A stretch of DNA of 64,000 bases, from the NCBI RefSeq assembly GCF_022539505.1, contig NC_061512.1, positions 155,107,962-155,171,961 on the forward strand. The letters are read 5' to 3'. The DNA is from Lolium rigidum (taxonomy: Eukaryota > Streptophyta > Magnoliopsida > Poales > Poaceae). This document shows, in pieces, positions 21,760 through 31,875 of this stretch. Under the pieces are notes generated by a model. That model worked only from the letters and a program-made list of their open reading frames with translations, did not search any database and had not been told where the DNA came from. Every line of letters starts with the position of its first letter. Within the stretch, counting starts at the first letter, position 1. Both the position numbers and the translations under genes were made by a program.

Positions 21760-21761
21760 AA

Positions 21762-22619
21762 TGTCGTGGTATCGTCATGACATATGCCATAGGGTGGCTA
21801 ATCGAAGTGGTTCCTTGTGGTCTCACGGCGGTATCCGGATGCGGGTTTGGGCATGAGCAACACGGCGACGTACCCAGGTTCGAGGCCCTCCGGTGGAGGT
21901 AACACCTCTACTCCTGCTAGAGTGTATATGATAATGACACAGTACAATGGTGCTCCTTGTGCTATATATCCGGCTGCTCCTGAGAGGCTAAGGTAGACGA
22001 AGGTCTCTCTCACAGGGCAGTGCTAAGACTAGTGAATGAGTAGTGATCGATCGGTCCCCCGCACGAGGGGGGTAGCCCGGCTTATATAGGCACCGGTACT
22101 TTACATATAAGTCCCTATAGTCTAGTGGCCAGCATGGCCGGCTCCGGCTCCCGCTCCTTCCCGAGGCGCTGACATCAGGGAGCCGTTGAGCGTAGTGGCA
22201 CGTCCCATCCGCCTGCTCGGGTCAGCGGCATGGCGAGGTGGTGTCGTTGTCGCCATCATGCTCGCGCAGCGCGTACGGTCCGACGTACGCCATGATGGCC
22301 TGTCCGGCGCGTGGCACTGCTGCTCTACGGTGCCCCGTACTTCACGGGAGATGAGGTCGGCGTGGGCCTTTGAACCCGGATCACCTACCCGGTTCCTTCC
22401 GGTGCAAGACTCGCCGGCCTCGAGTCGGTCCGAGGTACAAACCCCGATCGGATATGGCTTGTAGAAGCCGGCCCGGCTACGGCGTCGAAGGCCGCAGCCG
22501 AGGCCGACTAGGACTTAGAGCCAGCCGGCTTCCGAGGCAGCCGGCCACGGCTCCAGCCGGCTGCTCCTCAAGCCGGCCGCTCCGCGTCCATTGCCCTACC
22601 CGGGGTCTTCCCCCCGACA
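21762..22619 (-). repeat. Element C 5' LTR (right copy)
   Basis: 858 bp, the same length as the left copy. It retains most CpG sites that the left copy has lost. Next to it at 22620-22624 is the CATAG target duplication. Confidence 0.92.
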
Positions 22620-22624
22620 CATAG

Positions 22625-23592
22625 GGTATGGTGGTCCGGGAGACCATGGCATCATGGATCTCATGGAAGATAAAGTCCATGACATCAAGAGAGTAGTCCC
22701 GTTCCTCATTCACATCACGAGCACACTTATAGCTGAGGTGCATAAGGTCCACAAGGGCTCCCCGGAGAGCATCATTGTTACCACCACTTGGGCAAATGGT
22801 TGCCCGAAAGAATCGAATCAACTGACTGTATATGGGAAGCAGCCCCTTAGCATGACCAACTTTTCCCGCTGAGGTATAGAGATGCACAAGAGCATTCTTA
22901 TCTGTCTGTTGTGGTCCATGAAGGCGACGACCCCCATCAACAGGAACTCCAAGAAAACCAGCAAATTGGCGCAGAGTGGCACTGCAGTGAGTGGAGCCAG
23001 TCATCCACTCCATAGTGTGTTCCTCATCTTTCCTGATTGCCAAAGTGGCAAAGAACTGCTTCACCAAATCTAGGCTATAGTCACATTGAATCTTCATGAT
23101 CTCAAGCAAGCCCATCCTTCCAGCTACCCAGATTGCGTCTTCAAAGTGATCGTTTACAGCCAGAATGTCCACATTGATAGCTTGCATGGGTCTCAGATTC
23201 TTCATGGGCTCATAGACGTCCTTGTAGATGGACTCCTGCTCAATGCACCAGTATCTCCTGCCCTCTATCTCTTCATCCCTTGGGACATCTTCATACCAGT
23301 TCTTCAAGCGGATAGCGGAATAAGAAACTGGGTCCATGGCCTTGTAGTTCTCCCTCACTTCCTTGTTCTTCCGCCTTGAAGTGACGGACTTGCGAGGTGC
23401 ATTGGATGCAAACTCGTCACTAGATCGATCATGCCTTGAGCGTCTCCGACCACCCCGAGAAGCACCACCGCGTGAGAAGCAAAGGCGGGTAGCAAAGGAA
23501 AGGTAATGCTCATAAGTCATGTAAGATACAGTAATATACTCGAGAAACATGCTATAAGTCGGTACAAATCTAGACATGATAGATTGAAGCAA
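22625..23592 (-). CDS. Sirevirus ORF3 (env-like position), N-terminal part
   Basis: The open frame begins at or before 23592 and reads into the insertion point of element C. An Arg/Ser-rich patch (SRGGRRRSRH) is followed by a basic segment and then a globular region with NWYEDVPRDEEIEGRRYW and IRFFRATICPSGGNND motifs. The latter type occurs in plant putative transposon proteins located after pol in large copia elements. The exact start is uncertain. An ATG at about 23862 (ATGGATGTGG, then GTATGA, a possible donor) lies upstream, so a short 5' exon and intron are possible. Two clusters of CCGGA-N3-TCCGG palindromes lie upstream at 23617-23690 and 24066-24155. Confidence 0.7.
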
Positions 23593-23616
23593 AAACTGCA
23601 GCGGCGATGAGGCTCC

Positions 23617-23690
23617 AGGCCGGATAATCCGGTGTCCCCTGGGGGCGGATAATCCGGCCAGCTCGGGGGGCGGATAATCCGGCCCTGCGA
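23617..23690. promoter_or_regulatory. Palindrome cluster 1 upstream of Sirevirus ORF3
   Basis: Three CGGATAATCCGG units in 74 bp, each separated by a G-rich or C-rich spacer. The same CCGGA-N3-TCCGG unit is clustered in the LTRs. A cis-regulatory role is inferred from repetition and position. Confidence 0.6.
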
Positions 23691-23699
23691 AATTTGCAG

Positions 23700-24614
23700 T
23701 TTTCCAATCAAAAGCTTGTCTAAGACTAGATCGGCCTCATAGCATGCAAGAGGAGTATACTACAACTGATTTGGAACAACTAGACACCAATTCCACCAAG
23801 AAAAAAGTACATATAAAACACAACATCTAGGGTTAGAGATTGTGAATCATACCCACATCCATTGTGGAAACTGCTTGGAGGAGAAGGTGGCTAGGGAGGA
23901 GATGCACCCGATCCACCCAAGAACTCCGAGAGGGCGGACGGAGCGTCTCCCGGCGAGGAGGAGGAACTTCGGCGGCTTGAGGAGGGAGAAGGGGGCGCGT
24001 GGGGGAACTGATTGGTGTGCCAACCGTTCACCCCGCGGCCTCCCTTAATCCTCCCGCAAAACGCCCAGGCCGGATAATCCGGCCCAAAGTTAGGGCGGAT
24101 AATTCGGCCCGGCCGGATATTCCGGGGCACCAGGGGGCGGATTATCCGGTGTTCTGGAAAATTCCAGAACACCGTAAATCCAGCCTATCTTTAGTTGGAT
24201 ATTTGCGAACCCATATGCGGTGCAATAAACTATCACGTCACATATGAGATGCAAATTTACCAATAAGATGGGGCAACCTAGATCATCCGACCGAGAAACC
24301 TCAAACTCCAAGTTTTTATCAAACATGACAAATGAGCAAGATGGAAGTGGCTTATAGGAGAGTGTAGGCTTAGGTTTAGAGGGTTCAAACTGTTAATGGT
24401 ACATGATCACTCAAGTTTGCAAGATATGAGCAAATAAGGCCAAACTAGAGTGATTTCCCATATGAACATGGAGTTGTCAAATAAAAGTCGATAAGACCCA
24501 AATAAATCCAACTCTTCACAAAGAAGAGTGTGGTGGCCTAGGCCACCATATATGAGTGTTATGGCATGGCACCGCGAAGATATATCTTGGGCCCAAAACC
24601 ACTACTCATCATTG
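23700..24614. other. Sirevirus spacer between ORF3 and pol, left of element B
   Basis: AT-rich DNA with a GC-rich leader-like patch at about 23900-24060. No coding frame longer than a short, low-complexity minus-strand ORF. It holds palindrome cluster 2 and ends with the CATTG target duplication at 24610-24614. Confidence 0.6.
24066..24155. promoter_or_regulatory. Palindrome cluster 2 upstream of Sirevirus ORF3
   Basis: Four copies of the CCGGA-N3-TCCGG type with one imperfect member (GGATAATTCGG), in 90 bp. It precedes a putative leader and ATG for ORF3 on the minus strand. Confidence 0.6.
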
Positions 24615-25785
24615 TGTTATCACCGGATTTTGGCCAAATCAGGAGATGGGCCGTAAGTGAAGATGGGCTTGAAAGATATATGCACGGAGCATCTTTGAAG
24701 CGGCCTTGCGCGAGGAGTTTGGGCTTAATTGCCCGTGTATCTGTAATATAGTAGATCGTATGGTAGTTTAGATTAAAAGATAGAGTTTATCTCGTGCACG
24801 GTTAGGTGCACGCCCGAATTAGAAAGTCCCTTGGACTATAAATATGTATCTAGGGTTATCAGAAAAGGAGGACAATCACGTTCACAACAAACACAAACCA
24901 GGCGCATCGCCACCCCTTCTTTCGAGGGTTTCTCTCGGGTAAGCATCATGCTGCCTAGATCGCATTTTGCGATCTAGGCAGCGTACGTTTATTCGTCTAC
25001 CTTGTGTTGCTCGTGCTGAAGCGTTGTTGATGGCGAGTAGCACTACTTATCATAGATATTTTGGGGCTTGCATAGATGCTTTTTACGCATATCTGCTTAG
25101 CTATGCCGTCCCTCGATATCTAGCTGCCCTTACGCCTATCCAGGTGTAAGGGTAGCATCTTGCTTGTTCGTTACTTAGTAGATCTAATCTGTTATCGTTG
25201 CTCCTTGATTCTTCAAGGATTAGTTTGATATCCGTATGGTTAGGCCTTGCAAACGGGTTGAACGATCCGGTAGCGCGTTAGGTATGGTTTGTTAGTCCTA
25301 AGAGGGATGTTCCGGGAATTAACTTAACGTTGGTTTTTAGGCCTCTTTTAGGGTTAGCTTTCTGTTATCTTGCGTGTCTATTAGGCTCAATTACGCGTAG
25401 GATGTTCCGATCATACGGTGAAAACCCTAAACTGTCGTAGATTAGTTTAGCTTTGTTTTGATCAAGCAGGATCCCCATGACATTGAAAATCCATCGTGAA
25501 CCATGGGGCGATCGGCTCTTTGAGCCGATCCACAGGGCAACCTGAGAGCCGATAGGGCTCGTATTTAATGTTTACATGTCTACCATGCAGGAGCCTAATC
25601 GAAGCAACTCTACACCTCCCTGGCCAGATATAGGTTAGGTGGCACGCCCTTGCAAACTGCCAGGACGTGTGCCGGAACAATTTGCGGGACGACGTCGAGG
25701 GACCAGGGCCCACTGCCGCCTTGGAAGCCTCCCGGCTCTTCGTGTTGTTTAACCACTGCTAGCGGGTGCGCTTTGGCAGGCAACA
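24615..25785 (+). repeat. Element B 5' LTR
   Basis: 1171 bp. TATA-like CTATAAATA at about 24836-24845 should drive the element transcript. Downstream lie a perfect 14-bp-arm hairpin (24951-24981) and a 9-bp-arm hairpin (25510-25530). Ends GGCAACA. Confidence 0.93.
24951..24981 (+). promoter_or_regulatory. Perfect hairpin in the element B leader
   Basis: CTGCCTAGATCGCA and TGCGATCTAGGCAG are exact complements around a TTT loop, about 110 bp after the TATA box, so inside the predicted transcript. The 3' LTR copy (33006-33036) preserves both arms while the loop has changed to TCT. Confidence 0.7.
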
Positions 25786-25790
25786 CATTC

Positions 25791-25808
25791 TGGCACGCCC
25801 GGTGGGAC
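25791..25808 (+). promoter_or_regulatory. Element B primer-binding site
   Basis: TGGCACGCCCGGTGGGAC begins five bases after the LTR. This motif occurs as a primer-binding site in several cereal gypsy-type elements. The cognate tRNA was not determined. Confidence 0.75.
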
Positions 25809-25833
25809 ATCGGGACAATCTTCCGCAGCAACC

Positions 25834-28512
25834 ATGTCGTTATCTGCACCTCAGGCGGCGGAACCAGTCAAGTATGAAGACCTGCCTCCTGAGCATAAGA
25901 AGAGATATGATGAGCTCAAGGTCATCTTGGAAGCCGATCTCATCGGCGCTTTTGAGAAAACCCGTTCGCACGGGATCAAGTTCAAAGGGTTCCAACCCGG
26001 AGGTGCGCTAGATGGACTGGATCTATCTCTCCCTTCGGATGAACATACCAGAGCCCTGCGACAGGAAATCGACTATGCCGTTGCTCACTCTCTTCATCGG
26101 CATTCTGAGAGCTTGGTGAACACTCTGGAGCGTGTCGCGCTCAATGTGGTGCAAGAAGTCATGAAGCACAAGTACTCTCCGTCAGGACCTGCTCTAGGAA
26201 CTCATCAAGGAGAGATACCATTCTATACCAGGCCGCCACTGCCATTCACGACACCAGCTCCACAGCAACAAGGTTCACCGGCGTACGTGGTCTACAAGGT
26301 TGGAGGTGATCCGGGCGATTACCAATTCCTGTACGAGCCGCCCAAGGAGATTCCACATGGATACGTGTGCACATATGTGCCGGACTGCAACGATTGGATG
26401 ACCCAAGTCACGGCAGGAAGGACTGCCACGGCAGGAGGGATCACTGGAACAGGACTAGTTGCCGGAGCAGGAAGCAGTTCTGGAGCAGAGGCTGAGAAAC
26501 AGGCGTGGCTAACTAAATATGCCACCAATACGAGTCATGAACGATCAACTTCTGCAGCTCCTACGGTGGATGAGATCACCGCAATCATGAGAGACCGGTT
26601 CGGCATCCTGCCGAAGAAGAGGATGATCGGCTATTCCAAGCCATATCCCAACGACTACGACCTGATCCCGCTGCCACCTAAGTATCGGCTCCCTGACTTC
26701 ACAAAATTTAGTGGATCAGAAGGAACCAACTCAATCGAGCACGTGAGCCGATACTTGGCACAGTTGGGCATGGTCTCAGCTTCAGACGAGCTGCGCGTGA
26801 GGTTCTTCTCACAATCTCTCACGGGTCCGGCCTTTGGGTGGTACACCTCGTTACTACCAAACTTGGTTCAGACGTGGAAGCAGTTGGAGGAGCAATTCCA
26901 CGAGCAATACCATACAGAAGCCACTGAAGCTGGCATTGCCGATCTGACTCAAGTTCGGCAGAGACGAGGAGAGACGGTATCTGAGTACATCCAGAGGTTC
27001 AGGACCGTCAGGAACCGATGTTATTCGGTTCGCCTATCTGAGAAGGAAGCAGTTGAGCTGGCGGTAGCAGGATTATCAGCGCCGCTCCGAGATGTGACCT
27101 TCCAAGCCGAGTACGAGTTCACCGGCGCACATGGTTCAGAAGTTGACAGCATATGAACAGCGCCATCCAGAATTGTACCAGGACAAGTACAAGCATGTCG
27201 CCCTGATCGAGACAAACGAAGATGAAGATTCTGTAGGAGATCAGGAGGTCGCTGTAGCTGAGTGGACTCGGGGGCAAAACCCGTGTCCTGTAAGTGGGTG
27301 AAGCAACCAGGGCCTGTGAAGGGGTTTGACTTCGATTTGAGCAAAACGGAGCAAATTTTTGATTTGCTGCTGAAGGAGAAACAGCTGAAGTTACCCGAAG
27401 GCCACAAAATCCCCACGCCACAAGAAGTGAACGGCAAGCCATACTGCAAATGGCATCACACGTTCACCCATGCCACCAACGACTGCAAAGTCTTGCGCGG
27501 ACAGATTCAGATGGCGATAGAACAAGGCCGATTACTCTTCGGTCAGTTTGCCATGAGAGTTGACACGCAGCCATTTCCAGAGGTCAACATGGTAGATCTC
27601 AGCCATTGCATAAGACGCGAGCCAGGTTTCTCGTTTGATATCAATATGGCAGGGTTTGCAGATCGCCATGGCGAGGATAAGCCGGAGAGCAGTCGCTCTC
27701 GCGGCAAAGATAAGAAGGAGGCCGATCCACGCGACCGGCCCCAGCATGATGACAGATGGTACTTAACTGAGAAGGAGGTGATAAGCGTGCGGTATCAACG
27801 ACCACTTTCTGCGCACCTCCTTAACAAATATGAACAGCAGTACGACCGACGTCGACGCTACGACGAAGATGATGATAGATATCGTCGGTCTGATGCAGAC
27901 CACAGTAAATACCGTCGATACGAAGGGTATGAGAATCACGCCAGAGGGAGGTCAAGAGAGCAAGAGGACGTGGACAGGCATTGGAATTGTCCTTTCTTCA
28001 AACACTGATGGGACTCAGGAATGAGCCGATTGCCTACAATCGAGAACTGCCCAGAATGTAATCAAAAGAGGAAGGGCACAAATGAAGTTTCAGTGTTCGA
28101 TCGTCTAGGACCTCTCCCACCTCAAAACAAACGAGCTGAGTCATCCCAAGATGAAGACTTCGAGGAGTCAGAGGAAGAAGATAGATATCACCGACCAAGG
28201 TGGTGTCCTGATGGACTCAGCCACTCCCAAAAGCGCAGAGTGCAACGGCTAAGAAACCTAGAAGAAGCCGAGGCACAGTACCTGTACACGTTGAGGAAAG
28301 CACGGCCCGATATGGCCGTGAAAGTTCAGCAAACACGGGAAACAGAAGCTCGCCCACTGAAGAAAGTGTGGCGACCCAAGCAGACGCAAGCCGATGCAGG
28401 GACATCGGCTGATACAAACATGGTGTTCGTTCTCCCGTCAGAGTTTTGTGCTCCAAAAGACAAGGAAGTATCAGTGGCACAGTTTGATTGCGGGCCACGG
28501 CCAGTTATCTTT
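25834..28512 (+). pseudogene. Element B gag polyprotein, interrupted
   Basis: Gag starts at ATG 25834. The retrotransposon gag core is at about residues 280-430: LPDFTKFSGSEG, a YLAQLG segment, TGPAFGWYTSL, and FHEQYH followed by RQRRGETVSEYIQRF. A frame change near 27130 precedes the KLTAYEQRHPELY part, and another near 27270 returns to the original frame. The GKPYCKWHHTFTHATNDC segment gives a Cys/His-type zinc-binding pattern. A TGA at 28006-28008 interrupts the frame where a Cys codon is expected (TGA for TGC is one base). The frame then continues from 28021 with NCPEC and an acidic Arg-rich linker until the retroposon at 28513. It is damaged, but only by a few lesions. Confidence 0.8.
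28499..28512 (+). repeat. Target-site duplication of the inserted retroposon (left)
   Basis: GGCCAGTTATCTTT here recurs exactly at 29393-29406. A 14-bp duplication next to a poly(T) run is the signature of LINE-type target-primed insertion on the minus strand. Confidence 0.88.
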
Positions 28513-29392
28513 TTTTTTTTTTTTTTTTTTTTTTGAAACCGTACACCCGAAGGCGTACGAGGCTTGTATTCATACCGTAGCAAGGAAAACAACAGGGGAA
28601 GACGAGTACAAATACAAGTACAAAAGAAGGATACAGAAGGACAGCTGTCCCACAACTTTTGCACGGGAGCCCCTAAAAGAAATGGAAAACTCGATCCAGT
28701 CCTCCTGGAGCTCCGAGCTCGATCCACCTGCAGAGCACCGGCGGCGACCACAGACGACCGCCTCCGATTTGCAGCAAACCCCGACGATCCCAGATGAGAG
28801 GCACCTTGCTAAGAAGCTTTCTGAGCCACCGCAGTAGTAGCTCGCCGCGGACGACGAGATCTTGAAGCTGGATAACACACATCGGCGACCGGGGATAAAA
28901 TTCCCCATGCCCCGCCAGAATCGCGCCGGACTACCTCGCCGAAGGTCGAGGAAGAAGAAGCACCGGCAGATCCTCCAACCAACCACCTCCCAAGCTGTCT
29001 TGAGCATCCTTTGAAACGGCGGCGCCCGCTCCACCACCAGGGAGCAAGGAAGCAGACGCCGTCGGACCCCAAAACAAGGGCCAGACCAACCCGTAACTAC
29101 AGGATTGGCTGACCCTTCCCACACAAGCCCTCTGCCGGCGCCAGGGAGGACGACGACAGCACGGGGGAAGGGCCGGTGGGACTTATTCCAAGACGACGGC
29201 ACCGCCCTCGCCTCGCCGCCGCCGCCAGGACACAAACAACTAGCAAAAACTAGACCTACAAACGCCGACCGAGCAGAGAACCGGGTTCCCCTACACCTCA
29301 CAGCGCCAAACCGGCGCTCGGAGGTGACAGGGAACCGCGGCCTCGCCGGCGGCGACCGTCGACCCCTACGGAGCTTCTCGCTCTTATCTGGT
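28513..29392 (-). mobile_element. 880-bp poly(A) retroposon inserted in element B gag-protease
   Basis: On the minus strand the insert ends in about 22 A residues (plus-strand T run to 28534). It is preceded by TTTC and an imperfect hairpin (CGTACACC/GGCGTACG, loop CGAA) at 28540-28559. The body is GC-rich with Ala/Gly/Pro/Arg-coding low-complexity frames. A 288-codon minus frame (28570-29436) runs out of the insert into element B and shows no known domain. It may be a SINE-like or LINE-derived non-autonomous retroposon, or a 5'-truncated LINE tail. Its tail hairpin resembles that of the LINE at 10715-10735. Removing the insert and one duplication restores phase between the flanking gag and protease frames. 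Confidence 0.85.
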
Positions 29393-29406
29393 GGCCAGTT
29401 ATCTTT

Positions 29407-29964
29407 GAGAAGCCACGAGAAAGGAGCTATAGGCATCTGAAGGCCCTATACCTGAAGGGTTATATCAATCGGCAGCCTATCAGCAAGATGCTAGTTGACA
29501 CGGGAGCAGCAGTCAACATAATGCTGTACTCCATGTTACGATGTTTGGGACGTTCTACTGAAGATCTGGTCAAGACCAACGTCACGCTAAGCGATTTCAA
29601 CGGCCAACCGTCAGAAGCCAAGGGTGTTCTGAACGTGGACTTAACTGTCGGCCGAAAGACCATCCCTACGTCCTTCTTCATCGTCGAAAGCAAGAGCACT
29701 TACGATGTTCTGCTAGGAAGGGATTGGATCCATGCTAACTGCTGCATTCCATCCACAATGCATCAGTGCATCATACAATGGGATGGAGATGAAGTGGAGG
29801 TTGTTCATACAGATGATTCGATTGATATCTCTTTGGCTGCCATGAACATCTGGGAAGCAAATGATCAAGAGCCGCTCTCTGGAATCAATCTAGACGGCTG
29901 TGAATGCATCGAAGCTACAAAAAATGGGGTGAGGCTGGTCTTATCCACTGGCCTCGCAGAGTAG
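29407..29964 (+). CDS. Element B aspartic protease region
   Basis: Continues the gag frame after the retroposon. It has the retropepsin motif LVDTGAAVNIM near 29491 and a DVLLGRDWIHAN segment near 29707, which is the usual C-terminal part of a gypsy-type protease. The frame ends with a stop at 29962-29964 and no RT follows. The Asp-Thr-Gly triad is intact, so this part could be catalytically competent if translated. Its product would normally process gag. Confidence 0.8.
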   Translation, partial: EKPRERSYRHLKALYLKGYINRQPISKMLVDTGAAVNIMLYSMLRCLGRSTEDLVKTNVTLSDFNGQPSEAKGVLNVDLTVGRKTIPTSFFIVESKSTYDVLLGRDWIHANCCIPSTMHQCIIQWDGDEVEVVHTDDSIDISLAAMNIWEANDQEPLSGINLDGCECIEATKNGVRLVLSTGLAE

Positions 29965-31875
29965 CAAGATCCGAGTCTATGGACGGACGTGGCAAGGCCA
30001 ATCCCTGTGATCGGCCCCAAAAAATAAGAAACAAGGATCTCACTTCAAGCACGCCACGTCGTCGTAGCAGCGAACCAAGAAGTTGTAAACCCTTGTTACA
30101 CATTACAATGGAAAAGGAGGCCGATTCTAGCTATCGGCCACATAGGGTCTCCACATACCTTCTGCTTGTGTTCATCATTGATGTAGCAGGCGATGGGAAG
30201 ATGGGGTTTACAGCAGCTGATGGACTAGAAGAGATCGAAATTGGTCCTGGGGATAGGCCATGGCCAACATTTATCAGCAAATAGTCAGATCGACAACTAC
30301 AAGGGAATCTGATTCCAGCAATCGGCTAAAGTTATTCGCACCATACATATTCACTGATGTGCTATTTAGCATGATGAGTTGCGAAACAAGCTTGAATTGG
30401 CTGAAAAGCCAATATCTTCAATCACTTGAAGGATTCGGCTAGGGGGGCATACACACGGATAAGGTACAAGACACCATGAAGTATGTACCCAGGGGAAGCC
30501 GATTCATGAGGGAAGCCGATTCATGAGATCGATCGGCCAAAAAATCGAAAATACAAAAAAAAATTCGGCACAGCCGATGTTTGGACATCGACTTGAGAAT
30601 CTCTTTGATGAGCCAACTACAGAGTTTTCAACCAATGTTCCAATGAAGAAAGAAAGCAGGGCTTTGAGGCATTGGAGCTTGGACTTGGTTCATCACGAGC
30701 TATGAAGAGGTCGGCTCGATATTTAGGGTCGAGCGACACGTCAGCAAGCATGCAGATCAGAGAAAGGGCGGGCCAATTGGAGCAGCAAAACACAAGAATT
30801 GAGCTAGGAAGAATTGGAAAGCCATTGCATGCGAAGCTTCTTGGTTCAGGGAAAGGGTTTGCTAATCCTCCAAGCCCTCTTGGTGCATCGACTCCTTGTG
30901 CGTAAGCTTTCCTATCTTGTTTTGATGGGAGTTGAGGGCTGACCTGTTCTTAAAAGCCGATGGTGACACATCTGGCTATTTTTACGGGTGTGGCATCCCC
31001 AGAGGTGCCCGAGCTGGAGCTTCGTCGGCTGGATTGCATGCTCTCGCTGATTATTATCTTCAATATCCTTTTCCGAGCCGGCACAGGGTTCTCGCCCTTC
31101 AAAGTTTTCTTGGCAGCCACCCTTTTTCACTGCTATTCTCGCCTTGACTAAGGCTCGGGGGGCAGCTGGCCTTGAAGATTATTTGCTGTTGAAAGCCGAT
31201 TGCGTTGAAATCGGCTTACTCTCCACCACAATTTTTATTGGAAAGTGGTGAGTTCTCTCAGAAGGAAACCACCAGAGTTGATGGGAGGAGTTTGAAGAAG
31301 GAGCCGTTATCGTTGATAGGCTCTGGGCCAGTTTGTTGCTGCAAGAAAACAGAGCGTCACATGGAAAGTTATGAGCAAACGGTACCTGTTATACAGGTGT
31401 GTCAGCTTCAACATCAAGTTGTTTCAGCTATGGTCCTAAAAGCATTCCTGGAGGCGTTAATTCAGGAGTTTTGCCGGCAGATCGAACAACACGATCAGAT
31501 GATTTGAAGTCCAAAGATCTAGGGGTCTCAAGGCTGTGTGCTGGACCTGTTCGATTGGAAGTTTGATTTGAGTTTCAAGGATTGCAAGTTACCATCTGAG
31601 GGGATGACTAGGTTGGCCTATCTTGCAATTCATTATAAAAAGCTGATGCATTGCCATCGGCTCATTGAGCATCAACCAAGGTGACAATCGGCAAAATCAA
31701 GACAAGGGAGAATCGGCTAAATCAATTTGCAAGGAATCGGCAGAGTCAAATTGGGGAAATTTCTTCATTGATAATCAGATTTCTTACATGACAAGAGCTG
31801 ATTGCTCTCAAAAGGAAGGCCTAGGGGGATACATTGCCCCTCTTACTACTACTGGTCCTACTCTAGGGATCCTAT
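29965..31875. other. Element B non-coding region rich in GCCGAT/ATCGGC
   Basis: 1.9 kb with no recognisable pol remnant on either strand. The hexamer GCCGAT or its complement occurs repeatedly, including a direct pair AGCCGATTCATGAG near 30497 and 30514. The same word is frequent in the gag region and occurs in the LTR hairpin at 25510-25530. A decayed pol is possible but no motif supports it. Confidence 0.55.

Larger units (their letters stand above)
14714..22619 (-). mobile_element. Element C: Ty3/gypsy-like, gag plus antisense gene, no visible pol
   Basis: Two 858-bp LTRs (14714-15571 and 21762-22619) start TGTCG and end CCGACA. They are flanked by perfect CATAG duplications at 14709-14713 and 22620-22624. 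The primer-binding site is at 21741-21759 and the purine-rich CTTCGGGGGCTAA (minus) adjoins the left LTR, so the element reads right to left. The internal 6.2 kb holds gag on the minus strand (19635-21671) and an oppositely oriented gene (16091-about 19300). No protease, RT or integrase motif is visible. A 100-N gap at 19312-19411 could hide some sequence. The high GC and CCGGCT-rich composition differs from the AT-rich host. It resembles non-autonomous relatives of Tat-lineage gypsy elements. Confidence 0.9.

Noticed and set aside
28509..28534. Poly(T) run as a sequencing artefact
   Set aside because: It is next to a 14-bp target duplication repeated at the far side of an 880-bp insert, which explains it as the poly(A) tail of a minus-strand retroposon.
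28570..29436. A 288-codon minus-strand gene in the retroposon
   Set aside because: It reads across the insertion boundary into element B, shows no domain, and has low-complexity Arg/Gly/Ser composition.
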